DNA from: Gimesia aquarii | Lineage (GTDB): Bacteria; Planctomycetota; Planctomycetia; Planctomycetales; Planctomycetaceae | Length of the DNA stretch: 64,000 bases | Assembly: GCF_007748195.1 (NCBI RefSeq) | Contig: NZ_CP037920.1 | Coordinates: 6,291,800 to 6,355,799, forward strand | Direction: 5' to 3' | Shown: one piece after another, positions 19,674-27,430 of the stretch | Layout of the letters: each line of letters begins with the position of its first letter | Numbering within the stretch: position 1 is the stretch's first letter | Notes under the pieces: generated by a model | Database searches by the model: none | What the model was told of the DNA's origin: nothing | The model's input: the letters and a program-made list of their open reading frames with translations, nothing else | Made by a program: the position numbers and the translations under genes

Positions 19674-20774
19674 ATGAAAATCACAGCCGTTGATACCTTC
19701 CTGGTTGATGTACCACTGCTAAAACCAGTCTCTCCCTATCAATCACGCTATATTTCATCTTCAACGACAGGCGCCCTGTTGATTCGGATTGAAACCGACG
19801 CAGGTATAACCGGCTGGGGAGAAACACCACAACGGCTCTCGTTTCAAAATGCAACTTCCTTTACAGGAGTGGAAGCCAACTACTTCAGACCCATTCTCCT
19901 TGGTAAAGACCCGACTGACATCTCTGCACTTTACGCAGACTGGGGAATGGAAGAACCCTATCTGCAGAGTCTGGTTGAGATGGCCTGCTGGGATATTCTT
20001 GGTAAGCAGAGTGGGCAACCTTTGCATCGTCTACTGGGAGGCCTGTATCGAGAGGAAGTCGAAGTTACCTGCTGCATGGGTATCCGCGGTCCAGAAGAGG
20101 CGGCCGCGATTTCCAAACACTATGTGGACCTGGGATTCTCGACGCTCAAAACCAAAGCGGGTCGCTCCCCGGAAGAAGATCTGGCAATGGTCCGCGCTAT
20201 TCGGGAATCGGTCGGAGACAAACTGAATCTCCGCATCGATCCCAACATGGGCTACACACCAGAAGTTGCCCTGCAACTGGCCCGTGATCTGGAACCGTAC
20301 GAATTGCAATACTTCGAGCAGCCGATGCATAAAGATCTGTTGCAAGAATCGGCCGACATCAGACAACAGACCAGAACCCCACTCGCGCTGAATGAATCGG
20401 TCACCACGATGGAACATGTGCGTAAAATTCTGGAGCTAAACGCTGCGGACTACTTGTTGCCCGATACCTACCAGTGCGGCGGCATCTGGGCCGTAAAACT
20501 TGTTGGTGAAGTGGCCGCCTCGGCCAAAGTGCCTTGTATCTTCCACTGCTCCCACGATCTGGGCTTGCGCACCGCCACCATGCTGCACATGGCGGCTTCA
20601 TCACCCAATTTCCCCCTGGCTAACGACTGCACCTATTATAGCCTTGAGAATGACATCATCACGGAGCGTTTTGAAATCAATGTGGGACGAATCAAAGTGC
20701 CTAAGAAACCAGGCCTGGGAGTTGACATTGATGAAGCGATGTTGAAGCGCTATCTGGTAAAAGGATCAGTTTAA
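19674..20774 (+). CDS. Mandelate racemase/muconate lactonizing-family enzyme (enolase superfamily)
   Basis: The protein has 366 residues and the two-domain enolase-superfamily fold: a capping domain (about 1-125) and a modified TIM barrel. The catalytic lysine region is FSTLKTKAGRSPEED (about 153-167). Metal ligands sit in LRIDPNMGYTP, YFEQPMHKD and ALNESV. A further barrel-end segment is CSHDLGLRTATMLH. The enzyme should abstract an alpha proton from a carboxylate, as in acid-sugar dehydratases or muconate cycloisomerases. It is transcribed away from the aldolase/cupin pair. GGAGAG precedes the ATG. Specificity cannot be assigned from sequence alone. Confidence 0.9.
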   Translation: MKITAVDTFLVDVPLLKPVSPYQSRYISSSTTGALLIRIETDAGITGWGETPQRLSFQNATSFTGVEANYFRPILLGKDPTDISALYADWGMEEPYLQSLVEMACWDILGKQSGQPLHRLLGGLYREEVEVTCCMGIRGPEEAAAISKHYVDLGFSTLKTKAGRSPEEDLAMVRAIRESVGDKLNLRIDPNMGYTPEVALQLARDLEPYELQYFEQPMHKDLLQESADIRQQTRTPLALNESVTTMEHVRKILELNAADYLLPDTYQCGGIWAVKLVGEVAASAKVPCIFHCSHDLGLRTATMLHMAASSPNFPLANDCTYYSLENDIITERFEINVGRIKVPKKPGLGVDIDEAMLKRYLVKGSV

Positions 20775-20948
20775 TCGATCCCCAGCCTCTCTCTTACGAT
20801 TCGCTTGCACGCTAGGAATATTCTTCCATCTCTCTTGTGTTTGAAAGTACTGACGCTACATAAAGAAAAAACAAAAGTCATAACTCGATTTCCCTCTATA
20901 CACGCAATAGATTGGTAATCCCAGAAGCCTTGGACGTCTCTCAAACGA

Positions 20949-21860
20949 TCAACGAGCACCAAACAAACGCAGCTTGTCCGGATTGCGCAGGGCGTGGATG
21001 ATTTTGATTACCCCCGCTTCCAGTTCAAAATTGAATGCGGTGATTGGCTGACCTGCCTGCCGTACGATCATGCCGGGCGCACCGTTGAACCAGGTTGCGC
21101 TGATCGTCATCTCGCTTGCTTTCTTTGAAAGCCAGTCGGGTCTGACGACTTTCAAGAAGAATTTGGCAATCACGTCTGAGCCATGCAACACTTTACGTGA
21201 TGCGGCAGCTTTACCTCCTCCATCTGAATGGAATGTCGCGTCATCCTTGAGTAGTGCGACAAGCTCCGTCATGTCACCCTTTTTGACGGCGTCAGAGAAT
21301 GTCGACAGCATCTGAATGTGCTCTGCCTTGTCTTGCGTTGGCTCTAAAGTGTCTCTGCCAATTTTCGCGCGGGCGCGACTGGCCAGCTTGCGACAGGAAC
21401 TTTCCGTTCGTTCGAGGATGTCTCCGATTTCATCAAAACGGTATTGAAACAGATCGTGCAGAATGAAGCTGGCTCTCTCCGCGGGAGAAAGTTGCTCCAA
21501 AAGGACCAACAGCGCCATCGAGATCGATTCATCCATTTCCAGTTCATTCGCGGGTGTTTGCTCGTCGGTGATAAATGGTTCGGGCAGCCAGGGACCAACA
21601 TAAGACATGCGTTTGACTTTGGCACTTTTGAGATAATCGAGTGACAACCGCGTTGCAACTTTCATGAGCCATGCTCGAACTGAAACGATGGAACTCTGAT
21701 CAGCGTGCATCCACTTCAAGAACGTTTCCTGTACGATATCCTCCGCCTCGGTACGAGAACCGGTAATCCGGTACGCCAGACCAACCAATTCTGAACGATG
21801 GAATTCAAATATGTCCAAGCCCGATGCTGATTTCACTGTCAACCATTCTTTCATTATCAT
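20949..21860 (-). CDS. ECF sigma factor of the ECF41/SigJ type with NTF2-like tail
   Basis: The protein has 303 residues: sigma region 2 (about 18-85, AEDIVQETFLKWM), the linker signature YVGPWLPEP, region 4 (about 120-170, LSPAERASFILHDLF) and a C-terminal SnoaL/NTF2-like domain (about 185-300). The tail carries DGGGK and ends with NPDKLRLF, both diagnostic of the ECF41 group. In that group the fused tail, rather than an anti-sigma protein, controls activity. The partner gene encoding a carboxymuconolactone-decarboxylase-like protein is 45 bases upstream on the same strand, matching the classic ECF41 context. Transcription probably begins at the ECF41-type promoter before that gene. Confidence 0.93.
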   Translation of the reverse strand: MIMKEWLTVKSASGLDIFEFHRSELVGLAYRITGSRTEAEDIVQETFLKWMHADQSSIVSVRAWLMKVATRLSLDYLKSAKVKRMSYVGPWLPEPFITDEQTPANELEMDESISMALLVLLEQLSPAERASFILHDLFQYRFDEIGDILERTESSCRKLASRARAKIGRDTLEPTQDKAEHIQMLSTFSDAVKKGDMTELVALLKDDATFHSDGGGKAAASRKVLHGSDVIAKFFLKVVRPDWLSKKASEMTISATWFNGAPGMIVRQAGQPITAFNFELEAGVIKIIHALRNPDKLRLFGAR

Positions 21861-21905
21861 TGCAGGATGACAGCCTGGAATGCTGCCTGTTCGTACTATT
21901 CCCTC

Positions 21906-22418
21906 TCAGACTTTGATTTCAATCAGATTACAACTTTTGGCATAACTCAAGGCACGTTTAATGGTAGGAAACACTTTCGCTGATGCAATACACAGCCCCA
22001 GTTCCAACAGTGACGCTTTATCAAAACGCGCTTGAATGCGATCTTCTAACGCTTGCTCAACAGAGGTTGCGCTGGCAACGTTGACAGAGAAATCATACAA
22101 ATCGCGCGCGTCATCTGACAACCCGCTGCCACCTTCCAATACAGACTCGATTAGCTGCCGGGAGACCTCATTTTCCAGAGCCATACGCACACAGAGTTGT
22201 AAACATGCGCCACAATCTTCAACCTGCATGGCGGCCAATTTTGCAATCCAGTACGTTTCAGGGTCCAAGTTCTCTCGATGGCTTGCCAGAGGCATGAAAT
22301 CGGCAAATTTCGCATACGCCAGCGGGGAGTGTTCTAATAGTTCCCGCATATAGGTTGTGTCGTACTGATAATGTGCTTCAAATTCGGCCAGTTCATTTAA
22401 ATAATCACGTTCACTCAT
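21906..22418 (-). CDS. Carboxymuconolactone decarboxylase-like (AhpD-fold) protein
   Basis: The 170-residue helical protein has an AhpD-type redox motif, EDCGACLQLCVRMAL (about 76-90), with the C-x-x-C pair in CGAC. In AhpD proteins the two cysteines cycle between thiol and disulfide. A histidine usually follows four residues after the second Cys, but here the position holds another residue. It is the likely target and partner gene of the ECF41 sigma factor immediately downstream. The substrate may be a peroxide or quinone; this is inference. Confidence 0.88.
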   Translation of the reverse strand: MSERDYLNELAEFEAHYQYDTTYMRELLEHSPLAYAKFADFMPLASHRENLDPETYWIAKLAAMQVEDCGACLQLCVRMALENEVSRQLIESVLEGGSGLSDDARDLYDFSVNVASATSVEQALEDRIQARFDKASLLELGLCIASAKVFPTIKRALSYAKSCNLIEIKV

Positions 22419-22458
22419 TTGTCTTATCCTTTCATGTTAATGAGGCGTTCAAGGATAT

Positions 22459-22485
22459 GACGATTGAGTACTTTCGAATGTGACG
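22459..22485 (-). promoter_or_regulatory. ECF41-type promoter
   Basis: On the minus strand the sequence reads CGTCACA, a 16-base spacer, then CGTC. The family consensus is TGTCACA and CGTC at about this spacing, so the -35 element matches 6 of 7 positions and the -10 element matches fully. The CGTC element lies about 40 bases before the start of the carboxymuconolactone-decarboxylase-like gene, a normal leader length. It probably drives that gene and the downstream sigma factor, forming an autoregulatory loop. Confidence 0.72.
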
Positions 22486-22522
22486 CATTCCAGGAAAATT
22501 TCTGAAAGGATTCAATTTCAGT

Positions 22523-22546
22523 AAAAAAAACAGTCAATTCCTGTTT
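22523..22546 (-). terminator. Rho-independent terminator overlapping a stop codon
   Basis: On the minus strand AAACAG and CTGTTT form a six-pair stem with a seven-base loop, followed by a run of T (22523-22530). The TGA stop of the lipoprotein gene (22534-22536) is in the loop, immediately before the 3' arm. It closes the epimerase-lipoprotein operon and separates it from the ECF41 promoter. Confidence 0.7.
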
Positions 22547-23043
22547 GGTTCTTTATCAACTTGTAAAGGAAACATACTGATTCGCTGAGCATCGTCTTCA
22601 AATATTATTATTTCCTTACCTTGATAAATCACTTCTTTCTTCGTTACCACCTGATTGGGCTGGTCGTGTGGAAAGCTTCTTTCAAAACGGTAATGGTCAC
22701 CCTTTTCGTCAGTACTTAGATATTCCCAACTCAACTTGGAAACGGCACCATCATGCCCGCATGACAAACCATATTTTATCTTAGTATCAGGAGAACTTGT
22801 TTGAGGTGTGAATGTTGATGTGCATCCACTTCCCTCCCCATTTTTGTGATTATTCATTGATACAATGACTGGTTTATATTTCGGTGGTAAGCTAACGGGA
22901 TCAGAATTCGTTTTTCCCGTTTGGGACGCCGTCTTCGCTGTCTTGTTTGCTGGTTTGGGCTTGGTCGAAGTTTCACAACCAAAGACAAAAATCAGTAACA
23001 TGAATGTCAGTACTTGGTATCGCATTGAACGTATCCTTTTCAT
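22534..23043 (-). CDS. Putative lipoprotein, unknown function
   Basis: The 169-residue protein has a charged start (MKRIRSMR), a hydrophobic segment and a lipobox ending VFGC at about residue 23, so lipid attachment is likely. A Lys/Thr/Ala-rich linker follows. The remaining 110 residues form a compact, aromatic- and Lys/Glu-mixed domain with two further cysteines (GSGCTSTF and GLSCGHDGA), which may form a disulfide. I recognise no family. Its start overlaps the upstream epimerase stop (ATGA), so the two are translationally coupled. Confidence 0.75.
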   Translation of the reverse strand: MKRIRSMRYQVLTFMLLIFVFGCETSTKPKPANKTAKTASQTGKTNSDPVSLPPKYKPVIVSMNNHKNGEGSGCTSTFTPQTSSPDTKIKYGLSCGHDGAVSKLSWEYLSTDEKGDHYRFERSFPHDQPNQVVTKKEVIYQGKEIIIFEDDAQRISMFPLQVDKEPNRN

Positions 23044-23951
23044 TGGTAAATTTCTTGAAACGCCGATGCCAGATTCGAAAACGAAAATTCAAAACCTTCT
23101 TCTTTTAAACAACGCGAGATGCAATATCGACCATAAAGTGCGAGTTCCGGATCCGTGCGCATAACTAATGGCGCGCCGATCCGCACCATCCAGCTGGTAG
23201 CAGGCAAACCGATGGGCATGTGAAGTGCGCGTCTTAATTCGCGCATGAATTCGGCATTTGAAACCGGTTCGGGAGCGGTTGCCAGATAGGCTCCCTGCAT
23301 AGATTCATCAGTGATGGCTCGGATAAATAGCCGATTCATATCCTGCACGTGAATCCAACTCATTCCCTGCCGTCCACTTCCCACTGTTCCACCCAATCCC
23401 CAGCGGACCAGTTTTGCCAGTCGCTGTAAGGCACCGCCATCGCGTCCCAGAACAAAACTGGTCCGCAAGATGACTTGTCGCATGTTGGGAAGCACAGCCC
23501 GCGCATAGGCGGCCTCCCACTCCTGAGCAACGAAGGGCGCCAAACCGTAGCCAAAGGCAGAATCTTCGTCACACACGCAGTCAGGTGGATCGCCATAACG
23601 GTGTGCCGTCGACATCTGCACCCAAACGGGCGGTGGTGACTGAACTTCTCTTACAGCACGCCCCAAGACTTCCGTCGCCTCAACCCGCGAGCGTAATATT
23701 TCATCACAATGATCGGGGGTCTTAATGCAGTCCACCGTGCGGCCAGCCAGATTCACCAGCGCACTGGCTCCCTCCAACTCGCGTACCCACTCTTCTGTGG
23801 TACGTGCATCCCAGACAACATGTCGCCACCGAGAATCTTCAGCAGTACACCGACGTGACAACAAGACGACTTCACTGCCTGACTCACTCAACTGGCGTGC
23901 GAGGTTCAATCCGAGAAACCCCGTTCCCCCGGCGATTACAATTCGGCCCAT
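23040..23951 (-). CDS. TIGR01777-family NAD-dependent epimerase (SulA/YfcH-like SDR)
   Basis: The 303-residue protein opens with a Rossmann nucleotide-binding loop, [18 protein letters not shown] (4-21), typical of extended short-chain dehydrogenases. The TIGR01777 features [27 protein letters not shown] and [10 protein letters not shown] follow, and [18 protein letters not shown] is a family segment. The canonical YxxxK catalytic lysine is not clear, which is usual in this family. It sits next to the ECF41 cassette; NAD-dependent epimerases are among the genes reported beside ECF41, but there is no ECF41 promoter just upstream of this one. It is cotranscribed with the lipoprotein that follows. 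Confidence 0.88.
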   Translation of the reverse strand: MGRIVIAGGTGFLGLNLARQLSESGSEVVLLSRRCTAEDSRWRHVVWDARTTEEWVRELEGASALVNLAGRTVDCIKTPDHCDEILRSRVEATEVLGRAVREVQSPPPVWVQMSTAHRYGDPPDCVCDEDSAFGYGLAPFVAQEWEAAYARAVLPNMRQVILRTSFVLGRDGGALQRLAKLVRWGLGGTVGSGRQGMSWIHVQDMNRLFIRAITDESMQGAYLATAPEPVSNAEFMRELRRALHMPIGLPATSWMVRIGAPLVMRTDPELALYGRYCISRCLKEEGFEFSFSNLASAFQEIYQ

Positions 23952-24068
23952 GATGTTCTCTCACTGATTTTTCATTGTTCTGAATTGACCTTGTTTATTT
24001 TAAACTTTTTTTGTTTAGCTTCCGCTGTGAGCAATTGGTACAAACTATTCCTTCCGAATTACAGTTTA

Positions 24069-24449
24069 TCAAACATAGAGTGCCCAAATCAGATATAAAC
24101 CGGCTGCAATAAAACCGATTCCGCTGAGTGGTAAAATTTTCATACTGAACTGGTTGGACTTCAGAATCGTGCCCGGAACCATAATTAACAGGCCTCCTTT
24201 GAGCAAAAACGCCATACCAATTAATGAAACGGCAACCTCTAAGTGAGTGCTCCAATAAAAATGGTTTAACAGAATAGCCATGCCAATAAAAAAATGAACC
24301 ATACCTGACAAATTTATGGATATCGGATGCTCTGATTGAGCGTCATTTATCATTCTTAAATAGAATTCTCTTGAAACGAAAAAACCGATTCCCGTCACAA
24401 GCAGATACAATGCCATCATTTTAGCAATGAATGATGTCATTTCATTCAT
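24069..24449 (-). CDS. Small four-helix membrane protein, unknown function
   Basis: This 126-residue protein has about four hydrophobic helices (about 7-27, 48-62, 68-91 and 102-125) and few charged residues. The loops are short. I do not recognise a family; it could be an inner-membrane accessory protein. The ATG at 24449 has AAAGGAG eight bases upstream, so translation is well supported. It is 63 bases downstream of the DUF2332 gene on the same strand and may be its operon partner. Confidence 0.75.
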   Translation of the reverse strand: MNEMTSFIAKMMALYLLVTGIGFFVSREFYLRMINDAQSEHPISINLSGMVHFFIGMAILLNHFYWSTHLEVAVSLIGMAFLLKGGLLIMVPGTILKSNQFSMKILPLSGIGFIAAGLYLIWALYV

Positions 24450-24512
24450 ATCAAAAACTCCTTTAGCTGAAATTAACGAATCATCACAACGATGAGTTTG
24501 GATTGCATGATT

Positions 24513-25538
24513 CTATAACCACTCGATCCAGCGGGCATGGCCATCGGTTTTCGCAAGGGGCAGATCAAGCAACTGACCATCACGATACGCTGACAGATGC
24601 AGGTGAGGTTGAGCAATATTATTAAAGAGATGGACTATATCGCGCTGTTTGCCAAGTCGTTGGATGGAACTCAAAAAGGCCTCCTGCTCCGTTTTCGAAA
24701 TTTGATTTGCGACATGGGTGTGGTAGACGCAGAATAGAGATTCGGTAGGAATTTCTTCTGCGGTCTCGTCGAGCATGGCAAATCCGTCTCCCATCCTTAG
24801 ATCGAGATCAGGCTGCATCTCGCCACGTTTTTCCAAAGCCGCATCCATGAGATCTCTTCTCTCATGATGTTCGGGCCACACGAGTGCACGCAGCCAGGCG
24901 ACTTCGTCGGGATGCGATAAATCAATGATGTTTAAATCCGCGCCGATGCGGTGGGAAATCTCTGGGACAGGCTCAGAGAGAACGGAAGGCTTATTTCCAC
25001 GAAATCTAGAACGGATCAAAACAGGCGACGAGGTGTCCCCATAAGTAGTGGAGTCACCATAGGAATACTGGTATTGATCCCAGAGAAGGTTCAATCCCGC
25101 GCTGGTCCCGATTTCAAGCAAGGCCAGAGGCTGGGGCTTGAATTGGCTGGCCGCAAATAAAAACGCCGGAAAAAGAAAAGCACATCGTCTCACTTCATTG
25201 GTTTGCACGAACCGTGATTGCAACAGGGAAACAATTATCTGACGATGAGAGTGCACAAAGTCTTTGAATTCTGGCCAGGCATCCAAAGAAGTTTCTACTT
25301 CTGGTGCGCAAGATGCATAAAACGCAGCCAGTGGATGCGAACTACCGGAAACCAAAAGATAATGCACGGCTGCAAAAAACAAATTCGGAACCGGCTGTCC
25401 CTTCTGAACCTGACCGGCAATCTCCAGAACATCGTTATCCTGTGCAATGGAATGTGATAAAATGTAATAGAGTGGGGAGGTTCCTTTGCACTCCCGCTCG
25501 GCAAAGTTTCGAAATTTCTCAGCAAGTCGGTGACTCAT
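24513..25538 (-). CDS. DUF2332-family protein
   Basis: The protein has about 341 residues and is recognisable as the DUF2332 family. Features are GTSPLYYILSHSIAQDN near the N-terminus, RRCAFLFPAFLFAASQF in the middle, LLEIGTSAGLNLLWDQYQY (a methyltransferase-like glycine-rich segment) and a C-terminal FCVYHTHVANQISKTEQEAF. The family has no established function. I chose the ATG at 25538; an in-frame TTG at 25547 would add three residues, and no strong Shine-Dalgarno separates them. Not membrane-bound and no signal peptide. Confidence 0.85.
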   Translation of the reverse strand: MSHRLAEKFRNFAERECKGTSPLYYILSHSIAQDNDVLEIAGQVQKGQPVPNLFFAAVHYLLVSGSSHPLAAFYASCAPEVETSLDAWPEFKDFVHSHRQIIVSLLQSRFVQTNEVRRCAFLFPAFLFAASQFKPQPLALLEIGTSAGLNLLWDQYQYSYGDSTTYGDTSSPVLIRSRFRGNKPSVLSEPVPEISHRIGADLNIIDLSHPDEVAWLRALVWPEHHERRDLMDAALEKRGEMQPDLDLRMGDGFAMLDETAEEIPTESLFCVYHTHVANQISKTEQEAFLSSIQRLGKQRDIVHLFNNIAQPHLHLSAYRDGQLLDLPLAKTDGHARWIEWL

Positions 25539-25579
25539 AATTTCCAAAATCGATGTAAGACACTCGCAAGAAAAGCAAA

Positions 25580-26569
25580 TTACCGCATACGATCATGCAT
25601 AAATTCAAACGCCTGTTGATAGGCAGCGACAATCAGTTTTGGATCGCCGCCTGCCAGACCATGTTCGCCGTTCGGGATTGTGACCAGTTCGTGCTCGACA
25701 CCGTGCTTTTTGAATTGCTCTGCCATTAATGTCGACTGATTATAGGGAACGTCGGCGTCTTTAGTGCCATGTACCATGAGCGTTGGAGGATAATCTTTGG
25801 TCACATTCTTCAGCGTCATATATGGATAGAATTTTTCGGGCTCGCGATGGTGATCCCAGCCGGCGACTTCTTTCGGCCAGATGCCCTCTTGTCGACAGTA
25901 TTGATAAAAGGCCCCACGATTTTTTTTGCTGTCCCGGGAATCCGCAATCGGTGGACCGCTGACCTGTTGATAGGCTTCTGTTTTTGTAAATTTGGTTTGA
26001 TGACGATCATGAGGGCTCGGCTTTCCAATCCAGTCGCCGATCAGATCGCCATAACCCCAGAAAGGAACGAGTACGGTTGGTCGCGGCTTCGCACGATAGC
26101 CGGCTATCATGGTCAGGCACCCGCCTGCAGACCCGCCAGAAACTGCGACTTTGCTCGTATCAACATTGAACAACTCAGGGCCTTTTTGATGCAGCCAGGT
26201 AAATCCATCTTCCAGATCAGCGATAATTTCCGGCAGCTTAGTTTCGGGGGCCAAGCGATAATCAAACGAAACAACGGCATATCCGGCGTTCAACATATCT
26301 TTTAAGACACGACCACTCACACCACCTCGATGTCCAACGATGAGGGCACCGCCATGAAACCAGACCATCACAGGTCGGGTTTTATTATCATCGACCCGAT
26401 GTACGTCCGCCTTGATTTCCAAATCGCCTACCGTCTTATAAGTAAATGTTTTGACTTTTGTTTTAGGCTGCCTGGCAGTAAGCATTGAAGGCAAACAGAA
26501 AGCAGACGCACCAGCGGCACAGACTCCCAACATCTCTCTGCGGTTCATCTTTGACAGCATGTTTCGCAT
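25580..26569 (-). CDS. Exported alpha/beta hydrolase (BD-FAE/carboxylesterase type)
   Basis: This 329-residue serine hydrolase carries a Tat-like N-terminus, NRREMLGVCAAGASAF, followed by an export signal. The oxyanion motif is MVWFHGGALIVG (about 67-78). The nucleophile elbow is VSGGSAGGCLT (about 143-153). The acid and histidine lie in VHGTKDADVPYNQ and IPNGEHGLAGGD. The fold is that of carboxylesterases and arylacetyl esterases; the substrate is unknown, with esters on polysaccharides a common guess for planctomycetes. It ends 42 bases before the DUF2332 start. Confidence 0.88.
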   Translation of the reverse strand: MRNMLSKMNRREMLGVCAAGASAFCLPSMLTARQPKTKVKTFTYKTVGDLEIKADVHRVDDNKTRPVMVWFHGGALIVGHRGGVSGRVLKDMLNAGYAVVSFDYRLAPETKLPEIIADLEDGFTWLHQKGPELFNVDTSKVAVSGGSAGGCLTMIAGYRAKPRPTVLVPFWGYGDLIGDWIGKPSPHDRHQTKFTKTEAYQQVSGPPIADSRDSKKNRGAFYQYCRQEGIWPKEVAGWDHHREPEKFYPYMTLKNVTKDYPPTLMVHGTKDADVPYNQSTLMAEQFKKHGVEHELVTIPNGEHGLAGGDPKLIVAAYQQAFEFMHDRMR

Positions 26570-26641
26570 TCTCCTGATGAAAAGATCTAAGTCTGATTAC
26601 ACAATATCAGAGAAGACCTCTTAGAAGCAAATATTATTGTA

Positions 26642-27226
26642 TTATCGCGCGGAAAAGAGTTCCATTAGTACGATGAGAGAGATCAACAATACAAAAATTG
26701 TCCAGGCAGACTGGGCAGAAATTTGTTCTGGCTTTTGAATCAGTTCTTGAAAAGAGCCTAATTGATGCCACAAGAAAAAACCGGCAGGGATGGTCAATAA
26801 ACCAAACAACCACATCATCCAGAGCGGTGTGCCTGAATGAAGCATCACCCCACAATCACCAATTCCTTCCCATGAACCGCCGGCAATATATGCACCATTG
26901 GCAATCAAGCAGAAGCCTGCAAAAAATTGAATGATCCTGAATTGAGACCAACCAAGTCCGCGTACAACAAAAAGCGATATTAAGGGAATCAAAACTCCCA
27001 GAAGTGGCCCTGCCCAAACGACAATCACCGGACAGGGATTATCAGTCAGATCAGTGCGAGAAATTGCCAATGGATGCAAAACCACTTGAGAAACTGAGCC
27101 GCCGGTTAAAATGGCACCGATCACGTGTCCCAATTCATGAATGCCCATCATCGCCAGCCAGAAAATCAGCGCTAAAGAAAGGTAAAACAGGAGCTGGTAA
27201 AATCGATTCACTGTTGGAGTTCTCAC
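26642..27226 (-). CDS. M50-like membrane metalloprotein
   Basis: The protein has 194 residues and about five hydrophobic helices. The HEXXH zinc motif HELGHVIGAILTGGSVSQV sits inside an early membrane segment, as in site-2 protease-like (M50/M50B) proteins. GDCGVML near residue 130 could supply the third zinc ligand, which in the family is an Asp in a later helix. I used the GTG at 27226, with AGGA upstream; a TTG at 27247 would add seven residues without any Shine-Dalgarno. It diverges from the 1287-residue gene. Substrate unknown; a short member, so activity is plausible but unproven. Confidence 0.7.
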   Translation of the reverse strand: MRTPTVNRFYQLLFYLSLALIFWLAMMGIHELGHVIGAILTGGSVSQVVLHPLAISRTDLTDNPCPVIVVWAGPLLGVLIPLISLFVVRGLGWSQFRIIQFFAGFCLIANGAYIAGGSWEGIGDCGVMLHSGTPLWMMWLFGLLTIPAGFFLWHQLGSFQELIQKPEQISAQSAWTIFVLLISLIVLMELFSAR

Positions 27227-27430
27227 TAAAAAATATCCTGAAAACAAATAACATAAACTATTACATAATAAATACTTAAGAACATAATAATCGCAACCTA
27301 TCGAATCCGTTTATAGAGACTGCATAAAAGTCACTTTTGTCGGATGACAGAGCCTTAAGTGGGTTGTTATGATGAAGAACCAGCCTTTTGTTAATTTCCT
27401 TTAGTTTTATCTACTAAGAAGTATCTCACA

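Noticed and set aside
25769-26305. 178-codon open frame on the plus strand
   Set aside because: It lies antisense to the esterase gene, has no family likeness, and is a shadow of that gene.
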